Source: Chloroflexota bacterium (GTDB lineage Bacteria > Chloroflexota > Anaerolineae > Anaerolineales > DRMV01). Taken from it: a stretch of 5,189 bases of DNA. Positions 1 through 4,593 of the stretch are shown piece after piece. A model generated the notes under the pieces. That model was not told where the DNA came from, searched no databases, and worked only from the letters and a program-made list of their open reading frames with translations. How positions within the stretch are numbered: position 1 is the first letter of the stretch; each line of letters begins with the position of its first letter. Location of the stretch: positions 1-5,189 of the forward strand of contig JAADEN010000145.1 of the NCBI GenBank assembly GCA_013153375.1, written 5' to 3'. Made by a program: the position numbers and the translations under genes.

Positions 1-1
1 G

Positions 2-25
2 GCCCGCGCGGCCGAGCGCGCGGGC
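2..25. repeat. GC-only inverted repeat (hairpin)
   Basis: A perfect 9-bp inverted repeat, GCCCGCGCG at 2-10 and CGCGCGGGC at 17-25, encloses a 6-nt loop (11-16). No T-run follows directly, so by itself it is not a canonical intrinsic terminator. It may be the upstream half of a two-hairpin end-of-gene structure with the next inverted repeat, or part of the 3' end of a gene lying left of the window. The first arm (1-7, GGCCCGC) can also pair with GCGGGCC at 53-59, so two mutually exclusive folds are possible. Confidence 0.4.
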
Positions 26-36
26 TGCGCTTCGCC

Positions 37-75
37 AGGGCCGCCGCGCCGGGCGGGCCTTTCTGCATCTTTTTT
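37..75 (+). terminator. Probable rho-independent terminator of a gene left of the window
   Basis: The arms AGGGCCGCC (37-45) and GGCGGGCCT (52-60) pair over nine positions with one G-G mismatch and a 6-nt loop (46-51). The stem is followed by the T-rich tail TTTCTGCATCTTTTTT (60-75). GC stem then T-run is the intrinsic-terminator pattern on the plus strand. The interrupted T-tract and the mismatch lower confidence. Its position 22 nt before the -35 element of the next gene suits the end of a preceding plus-strand transcript, whose coding end I cannot identify. Confidence 0.45.
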
Positions 76-96
76 GCGTGTTCGCGCGGCTCGGCC

Positions 97-125
97 TTGC
101 CAGAGACGGGGCTTTGGCGTATGAT
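97..125 (+). promoter_or_regulatory. Sigma70-type promoter of the cysteine-cluster gene
   Basis: TTGCCA (97-102, 5 of 6 matches to TTGACA) and TATGAT (120-125, 5 of 6 matches to TATAAT) are separated by exactly 17 bp. Transcription would begin near 132, giving a leader of about 14 nt that contains the GGAGG ribosome-binding site at 136-140. In such GC-rich DNA a well-spaced pair of near-consensus boxes just before a start codon is unlikely to be chance, but it is read by eye only. Confidence 0.6.
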
Positions 126-145
126 GCGGGGCGCTGGAGGCGAAC

Positions 146-748
146 ATGGTGCGCTTGCATCCCAACCTGGAGACGCCGCAACCGTTGCGGCGCTGTGATT
201 GGCCCGCGTGCGGCGCGGCGTGCTGCTTTCAGGGCGTGTGGGTGGACGAGGTCGAGATCCAAGACATCCTGGCCCACGCGGCGGTCATCGCGCCCCACAT
301 GCGGCCCCCGGATCGCGACCCCACGCGCTGGTTCCAGGACCGCCGGGAGCCCGACGACCACGCGCTGAGCGGCTGGGTCCGGCCCACCCGGGTGCGCCCC
401 GACCGTACCCACTACCGCGGCTCGCGCTGCATCTTCTTGCGCGCGGATTTCAAGTGCGCGTTGCAGGTGGCGGCCGAGGCCCAGGGCCTGCACCCCTGGC
501 GCTGGAAGCCCTTTTACTGCATCCTGCACCCCCTGGATCTGGACGATCAGGGGCGCATCCTGCTGCCTCCGGTGGACGAACTGTTGGCCGAGCCCGCAGC
601 GTGCGTGCGCGCCGCGCGTCCCAAGATCCGCCCGCGCGATCTCTTCGCGGAGGAACTGGCCTATCTGGTGGGCGGGGCGTATGCGACGCGGCGCGCGGCC
701 GGCCCGCGCGGAGCCGGTTCCCCCGAGGAAGACCGCCCGGCCGACTAA
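146..748 (+). CDS. YkgJ/DUF3109-like cysteine-cluster protein
   Basis: This 200-residue soluble protein is of unknown biochemical role. Its N-terminus carries a cysteine cluster, C17-x4-C22-x3-C26-C27, and further cysteines lie at C95 and C104 (RCIFL...KC) and C125 (in KPFYCILHPL). A CC-containing N-terminal cluster followed by a C-x-FL...C stretch and KP..C is the layout of the YkgJ/DUF3109 group, whose cysteines are thought to bind zinc or an iron-sulfur cluster. The metal is not established. An eighth cysteine, C153, lies outside the pattern. The last 20 or so residues are Arg/Gly/Pro/Asp-rich and probably disordered. There is no signal peptide or membrane segment. The ATG at 146 is chosen because GGAGG (136-140) sits 5 nt upstream and the cluster begins soon after. 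The gene stands alone behind its own promoter and converges on the NYN gene with a 4-nt overlap. The family assignment is from the motif pattern, without a search. Confidence 0.8.
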   Translation: MVRLHPNLETPQPLRRCDWPACGAACCFQGVWVDEVEIQDILAHAAVIAPHMRPPDRDPTRWFQDRREPDDHALSGWVRPTRVRPDRTHYRGSRCIFLRADFKCALQVAAEAQGLHPWRWKPFYCILHPLDLDDQGRILLPPVDELLAEPAACVRAARPKIRPRDLFAEELAYLVGGAYATRRAAGPRGAGSPEEDRPAD

Positions 749-1800
749 GACGCTTTTTTGTTCCCGCTGTCGGGGGGCCAACGCTCCAGTTTGGTGGCCC
801 GTGCGACCAGGTCGCGGGTGCGGTTGAGCAGTTTGGGCCGCACATGGCCGTACAGCACATGGGCCATGGCCGGCAGGTTGATTTCCTCGCCGTCCTGCAG
901 CCCCTCCTTCACCCGAGCCACCAGCCACAGGTCGCACCAGTCAATGAAGCGGTTCATGTTCTCCAGGCCCTTGCGGAGCCGCACGGGATAGTCCCACAGG
1001 CGCTTGTCTTTGTTGTCGTCCTCGCCGTCGGGGCGCTGGAAGTCGAGGGCGTAGGCGCGAAAGATTTGGTGCGCCACCTCGGTCACGATGTTGTCGGGGA
1101 TGTGGGCTTTGCGGGCCCGCTGCCGCACGGTTTCGACGATTTCGCTGAAGGTTTTGTTCTGTTCTTGCAGGGTGCGGATGGCCTGGTGGAACATCAGCAC
1201 CACACGCGGCCGGTGGGGCGAGGGGGTCATGCGGACTTTGCCCAGCCGGGAAATGATTTGCAAATATTCGCTCACCCGCTCCTGGTCGGCCTCGCTCAGG
1301 GTTTTGTCGGCTTCGGGGGTCTGAATGAAGCGCTCGTAGGCCAGAAATTCGTCCAGCGCGTGGATGAGGTTGGAGGCCGTGGTGGCCTGGATACCGAAGC
1401 CCACGACGCGCTTGCCCTTGCCGCGCAGGTAATGGACCACATCCACGAAGTCGCTGTCGCCGGTGCCCAAGATCACCACGCCGATGTTGGGGTCGGCCCC
1501 CAAAGTCACCGCGTCGATGATCATGCGGGTGTCGTTGGGCTTGGCCTCGTGGTAGGCCGGGGTGTGGATGAGTTCGAAGCCCAGGGAGAGCAGGGGCGCT
1601 TGTTGATTGTCGAAGCGCACCCAGTTGGCATAGGCCCGTTTGAGGGTGATGGTGCCATATTCCTGGAATTTGCGATAGACGAGATCCCAGCGGATCTGGT
1701 CTTTGAGGACATTTTGGGCGCTCAGGTGCAAATTTTCAAAATCTAAAAAAACGGCCACATTGGGCGCGGATGGTATGGCGAGTTGCGCCGTTTCGGTCAT
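745..1800 (-). CDS. NYN-domain (LabA/DUF88-like) putative nuclease
   Basis: This 351-residue cytoplasmic protein has an N-terminal NYN domain (about residues 13-160), a PIN-like nuclease fold. The expected acidic positions are present: D20 with N23 in VFLDFEN, D96 in IIDAVTLG, and D115 and D117 in GTGDSDF. The rest of the domain (VVHYLRGKGKRVVGFG, then a helix ending near 157) also fits LabA/DUF88 proteins. Such domains are generally metal-dependent RNases or predicted RNases; the substrate here is unknown. Residues 165-345 are helical and charged, and I cannot name a domain there. They may be a nucleic-acid-binding module like those found behind other LabA-type NYN domains. The start is supported by an exact AAGGAGG (1808-1814) 7 nt upstream. 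The gene lies 30 nt behind DUF2905 in the same direction. Its first 70 codons are clearly poorer in GC than the neighbours and use AT-rich codons such as TTA, TTT and AAT. Its stop overlaps that of the convergent gene. Confidence 0.85.
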   Translation of the reverse strand: MTETAQLAIPSAPNVAVFLDFENLHLSAQNVLKDQIRWDLVYRKFQEYGTITLKRAYANWVRFDNQQAPLLSLGFELIHTPAYHEAKPNDTRMIIDAVTLGADPNIGVVILGTGDSDFVDVVHYLRGKGKRVVGFGIQATTASNLIHALDEFLAYERFIQTPEADKTLSEADQERVSEYLQIISRLGKVRMTPSPHRPRVVLMFHQAIRTLQEQNKTFSEIVETVRQRARKAHIPDNIVTEVAHQIFRAYALDFQRPDGEDDNKDKRLWDYPVRLRKGLENMNRFIDWCDLWLVARVKEGLQDGEEINLPAMAHVLYGHVRPKLLNRTRDLVARATKLERWPPDSGNKKAS

Positions 1801-1807
1801 ACGGTTG

Positions 1808-1814
1808 CCTCCTT
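1808..1814 (-). promoter_or_regulatory. Consensus ribosome-binding site of the NYN gene
   Basis: Read on the minus strand this is AAGGAGG, the full anti-16S complement, 7 nt before the ATG at 1800. It is the strongest ribosome-binding site in the window and fixes the NYN start. It suggests efficient initiation independent of the upstream gene. Confidence 0.85.
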
Positions 1815-1830
1815 GTCCATGACGGAGATT

Positions 1831-2061
1831 TCACTTGCCGCCCCAGCCCCTCAGCATCAGGTTGAGCAACAGGGTCAACAGCAACGAGAGCAAGAGCGAG
1901 GTGGCCAGGGGGAACACGCAGGTGACGGGCCCGCGCTGAATGACGATGTCGCCCGGCAGGCGTCCCAGGGGCAGGCTCCAGCGGCCCAGGGCGTACAGCA
2001 CCAGGCCGACCACGAAGAGGGTCAGACCCAGGCCCATGAGCAGGCGTCCGACTTCGGTCAT
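1831..2061 (-). CDS. DUF2905 small integral membrane protein
   Basis: This 76-residue protein of unknown function spans the membrane twice. Segment one is about residues 8-27 (LMGLGLTLFVVGLVLYALG) and segment two about residues 50-69 (FPLATSLLLSLLLTLLLNL). Between them lies the family signature LGRLPGDI (32-39), followed by a short IQRG stretch. The length and the LPGD motif match DUF2905, whose members are about 60-80 residues. Genes of this family are often next to ruvB in unrelated bacteria, and no role has been established to my knowledge. The start follows a GAGGAG site 6 nt upstream that overlaps the ruvB stop codon, so translation is probably coupled to ruvB. It lies between ruvB (10-nt gap) and the NYN gene (30-nt gap), all in one direction. 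Confidence 0.9.
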   Translation of the reverse strand: MTEVGRLLMGLGLTLFVVGLVLYALGRWSLPLGRLPGDIVIQRGPVTCVFPLATSLLLSLLLTLLLNLMLRGWGGK

Positions 2062-2067
2062 GGTACG

Positions 2068-2074
2068 CTCCTCA
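2068..2074 (-). promoter_or_regulatory. Ribosome-binding site of DUF2905 overlapping the ruvB stop codon
   Basis: On the minus strand the sequence TGAGGAG holds both the ruvB stop (TGA, 2074-2072) and the Shine-Dalgarno GAGGAG (2073-2068), 6 nt before the DUF2905 ATG. Ribosomes ending ruvB therefore sit on the next initiation site. This is the usual geometry for termination-reinitiation coupling. Confidence 0.75.
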
Positions 2075-3100
2075 CAACAGGCGGGGGGTCGCGGCTGCGG
2101 GCGGCGGCAGCCCCAGGTGCTCGTACGCGCGCGGGGTGGCGACCCGACCCTGGGGGGTGCGTTCCAAGAAGCCCAGCCGCAGCAGATAGGGCTCCACCAC
2201 CTCCATGAGGGTATCGGGGTCTTCGCTCACCGCGGCGGCCAGGGTGTTGAGGCCCACAGGCCCGCCGCCGAATTTTTCGATGAGGGTGCGCAGCACGAAG
2301 CGGTCCACTTCGTCCAGGCCCAGTTCGTCGATGTGCAGCATTTCCAGGGCCTGGCGGGCCACCGCGGCGGGGATGACGCCCCGGGCCCGCACCTGGGCGA
2401 AGTCGCGCACCCGACGCAGCAGCCGCAGCGCGATGCGGGGCGTGCCCCGGGCCCGCCGCGCGATCTCCGCGCCGCCTTCGGGGGTCAGTTCCACCCCCAG
2501 GCGTTGCGCCGCCCGCCCCACGATGGCCTCCAGACTGGCCTGGTCGTAGTAGTCCAGCCGAAAGATGGCGCCGAAGCGCCCCCGCAGGGGCGCGGTGACC
2601 AGGGCCAGGCGGGTGGTCGCGCCGACGACGGTGAAGCGGGGCAGTCGCAGCCGCACCGAGCGGGCCGCCGGGCCCTTGCCGATGACGATGTCCAGCGCGA
2701 AGTCCTCCATCGCGGGGTAGAGGACTTCCTCCACGGCCCGGCTGAGGCGATGGATCTCGTCGATGAACAGGATGTCGCCGGCGCGCAGGTTGGTGAGGAT
2801 GGCCGCCAGATCGCCGGCCCGCTCGATGGCCGGCCCCGAGGTGACTTTGATGTTGACTTCCATCTCGTGGGCCAGAATGTGGGCCAGGGTGGTCTTGCCC
2901 AGCCCCGGCGGGCCGTAGAACAAGACATGGTCCAACGGCTCGCCGCGCTGCCGGGCCGCGGCGATGAGCACGGCCAGATTCTCCCGCACCGCGTCCTGGC
3001 CGATGAGGTCGGCCAGGCGCCGGGGCCGCAGCGTGAGGCGCTCGCCCTCGTCCTCAGGACGGGGTTGGGGGGTGGTGAGTCGGGTATCGTGCGGGTCCAT
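2072..3100 (-). CDS. ruvB: Holliday junction branch migration ATPase RuvB
   Basis: RuvB is the hexameric AAA+ motor that, with RuvA, drives branch migration of Holliday junctions before cleavage by RuvC. Numbered from the start at 3100 (342 residues), the motifs are: Walker A GPPGLGKTT (63-71), Walker B FIDEIH (112-117), sensor 1 GATTR (160-164), the arginine-finger loop APLRGRF (170-176, R173), and sensor 2 RGTPR (218-222). A C-terminal winged helix runs from about residue 265 and includes EPYLLRLGF and the RTPQGR wing (314-319). All catalytic residues are present and the length is normal. An in-frame ATG at 3119-3121 would add seven residues. I prefer 3100 because the extra codons overlap a TATAAT box, the upstream ATG has no ribosome-binding site, and family members usually start shortly before the DxRLxxP stretch. 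ruvA and ruvC are not in this window. The gene sits upstream of DUF2905 and downstream of a two-component pair. Confidence 0.96.
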   Translation of the reverse strand: MDPHDTRLTTPQPRPEDEGERLTLRPRRLADLIGQDAVRENLAVLIAAARQRGEPLDHVLFYGPPGLGKTTLAHILAHEMEVNIKVTSGPAIERAGDLAAILTNLRAGDILFIDEIHRLSRAVEEVLYPAMEDFALDIVIGKGPAARSVRLRLPRFTVVGATTRLALVTAPLRGRFGAIFRLDYYDQASLEAIVGRAAQRLGVELTPEGGAEIARRARGTPRIALRLLRRVRDFAQVRARGVIPAAVARQALEMLHIDELGLDEVDRFVLRTLIEKFGGGPVGLNTLAAAVSEDPDTLMEVVEPYLLRLGFLERTPQGRVATPRAYEHLGLPPPAAATPRLL

Positions 3101-3109
3101 ACGCCCTTG

Positions 3110-3115
3110 ATTATA
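3110..3115 (-). promoter_or_regulatory. Candidate -10 box for ruvB
   Basis: An exact TATAAT on the minus strand ends 9 nt before the preferred ruvB ATG (3100). Transcription starting about 7 nt downstream of the box would begin near 3103, giving a leader of only about 3 nt. The sequence 17 bp upstream reads GCAGCA, a poor -35, and TG lies directly against the box rather than one base away as in an extended -10. The promoter is therefore plausible but unproven. The alternative is that AAGGG (3108-3104) acts as a very closely spaced ribosome-binding site on a longer transcript from the kinase gene. I see nothing else in the 3116-3212 spacer beyond short GC palindromes such as 3196-3205. Confidence 0.45.
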
Positions 3116-3212
3116 CAGCATCCCGCGACGGGTGCTGCGCGGCGTCTGAAGCGGGGGCGCTGGGGCCTGCAGAGGACGCCTCCGCGCGGGGCCGGGCGGC
3201 GCCGCGTTCGGC

Positions 3213-4577
3213 TCAGGATGGGGGTTGGACCGCGTCCGCGGCGGGCTGCGGCGCGCGCGGCAGGCGCAAAGTGAACACCGCGCCGCCCTGGGGATGGTTG
3301 GCCGCGGTCAGGTCGCCGCCGTGGGCGCGGGCCAGACTGCGGGCGATGCTCAGCCCCAGGCCGCTGCCGCCCGAGGCCCGGGCGCGGGATTTGTCCAGCC
3401 GGTAGAAACGCTCGAACACCCGCTCTTCCTCACCCGGGGGCAGGCCGGGGCCCGTGTCGCGCACCTGGATGCGCACTTCGTCGTCCGCAACCTCGGCTCG
3501 GACCTCGATGCGTTCGCCGGGCGGGGTGTGGCGCAGCGCGTTGCCCAGCAGGTTGTGCAGAATCTGCTCCAGGCGGGCCGTGTCCGCGTGCACCCAGGCC
3601 GGCTCCGAGGGCAGGTCCACTTCCAGCGCGATGCCGCGCTGTTGGGCCGCGGCCCGAAACTTTTCCACCACCCGCGGCAGCCAGGCCCGCACATCCAGCG
3701 CGTCCCGCTCCAACGAGAGTTGGCCGGTGTCGGCCAGGGTCAGGGTGCGCAGGTCGTGCACCAAGCGGGCCAGCAGACGATTCTGCTCCACCACGGGGGC
3801 CAGGTTTTCGGGCGTCAGGGGATAGATGCCGTCTTGCAGGGCCTCCAGGTGGGCCTGCTGCACGGCCAGAGGCGTGCGCAACTCGTGCGCGATGTCGGCC
3901 ATGAGGCGGCGGCGGGATTCCTCGGCCTGTTGCAGGGCCGCGGCCATGTGGTTGAAGGCCCGGGCCAGGGTCGCCAGTTCCTCGTCGCCGCTCTCGGGCA
4001 CCCGGACGCTCAAATCGCCCTGGGCCAGTTGGCGGGCCGCGGCGGTCAACGCGTGCACGGGGCGCAGGATGCGGTTGCTCAGCGCCCAGGCCAGGGCCGC
4101 GGCCAGGGCCAGCGCGGTCAGGGCCGCGGCCAGCGCGGCCCAGTCCAGGCGCTGAAAGAGGGCCCGGCTGGACGCGGTCGCGTGCGCGCTCAACGGCGGA
4201 ATGAGATAGCCCACCGTGCGCCCGTCCACCTGCACGGGCAGGGCCACCCGGCGCTGGGCTTCGGTCCAGGTCTGCCCGGCCCGCGCGGGCGGGTAGAGGA
4301 TGCGCCCCTGGGCGTCGGTCAGGGTCAGGCCGCCGCGGTGGGGCGCGCCCGGGCTCGCGGGCCGGGTGGCCAGCACCTGGGCCGCGTCTTCCCACGAGCC
4401 GCGGGCCGCGTAGTGCGCTTCCAGGGCCTTGAGCGTCTCCTGGAGGCCCCAGGGGCCGCCCTCGGCCACGAACGCGTGCACCTGGCTCTGGGTCGTGTTG
4501 CGCAAGATGAGCACCACGGTGGCGATGCTCACCATGGCCGTGCCCAACAGCGCGAGGAACAACTTGCGACGCATCAT
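3213..4577 (-). CDS. Two-component sensor histidine kinase (HAMP, HisKA, HATPase_c)
   Basis: This 454-residue inner-membrane kinase is the probable partner of the response regulator just upstream. A membrane segment (about 6-26) leads to an extracytoplasmic sensor region (27-143) with no cysteines that I cannot assign to a known fold. A very Ala/Leu-rich second membrane segment follows (about 145-166). A HAMP linker (about 167-219) comes next, then HisKA with DIAHELRTPL (228-237): H231 is the phospho-acceptor, and E232 and T235 are the residues used for autokinase and phosphatase activity. The ATPase domain has the N box HNLLGNALRHT (341-351), G1 DTGPGLP (374-380), F box FERFYRLD (388-395) and G2 GGSGLGLSI (403-411), all intact. 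A Pro/Ala tail (441-454) follows the last strand. The protein opens with two adjacent ATGs. A GAGGA (4584-4580) lies 2 nt from the first and 5 nt from the second, so the second (4574) may be the real start. The layout resembles BaeS-type kinases, but the signal is unknown. Confidence 0.93.
   Translation of the reverse strand: MMRRKLFLALLGTAMVSIATVVLILRNTTQSQVHAFVAEGGPWGLQETLKALEAHYAARGSWEDAAQVLATRPASPGAPHRGGLTLTDAQGRILYPPARAGQTWTEAQRRVALPVQVDGRTVGYLIPPLSAHATASSRALFQRLDWAALAAALTALALAAALAWALSNRILRPVHALTAAARQLAQGDLSVRVPESGDEELATLARAFNHMAAALQQAEESRRRLMADIAHELRTPLAVQQAHLEALQDGIYPLTPENLAPVVEQNRLLARLVHDLRTLTLADTGQLSLERDALDVRAWLPRVVEKFRAAAQQRGIALEVDLPSEPAWVHADTARLEQILHNLLGNALRHTPPGERIEVRAEVADDEVRIQVRDTGPGLPPGEEERVFERFYRLDKSRARASGGSGLGLSIARSLARAHGGDLTAANHPQGGAVFTLRLPRAPQPAADAVQPPS
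4092..4133. repeat. 15-bp direct repeat with 27-bp period inside the kinase membrane segment
   Basis: CAGGGCCGCGGCCAG occurs at 4092-4106 and again, identically, at 4119-4133. The 27-bp offset equals nine codons and matches the reiterated LAAAL pattern of the second membrane helix (LAAALTALALAAALAWAL). It may be a small in-frame duplication or simply codon bias acting on an Ala/Leu helix. This stretch (4081-4140) is 52 of 60 G or C by hand count. Confidence 0.55.
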
Positions 4578-4593
4578 CGTCCTCGGAAAAAGG

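Noticed and set aside
1..68. Possible divergent minus-strand gene starting at the ATG at 66-68
   Set aside because: It has no Shine-Dalgarno, only an A-run that is the complement of the terminator-like T-run, and the peptide is low-complexity Ala/Arg/Pro. The terminator reading explains the region better.
713..759. Hairpin (GCCGG 713-717 / CCGGC 737-741) plus TTTTTT (754-759) as a terminator of the plus-strand gene
   Set aside because: The inner stem has a 6-nt bulge and the T-run begins 12 nt after the stem. The T-run is also the complement of two Lys codons near the NYN C-terminus, so it needs no regulatory explanation.
750..762. A6G slippery sequence near the end of the NYN gene
   Set aside because: The run is read as AAA AAA G, not in the A AAA AAG phase needed for -1 frameshifting. 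It is three codons from the stop, and the shifted frame gives only Arg/Pro-rich sequence.
199..1746. Long plus-strand open frame (515 codons) across two genes
   Set aside because: It is antisense to the NYN gene and out of frame with the cysteine-cluster gene. Its translation is Gly/Arg/Pro/Ala-rich at first, then a mirror of NYN codons, with no ribosome-binding site. GC-rich DNA lacks stop codons in such frames.
3172..3205. Short palindromes between the kinase and ruvB (GAGG-ACG-CCTC and GCGGCGCCGC) as a terminator or operator
   Set aside because: The stems are 4-5 bp, one has no loop, and no T-run follows on the minus strand. Such palindromes are expected by chance at this GC content.
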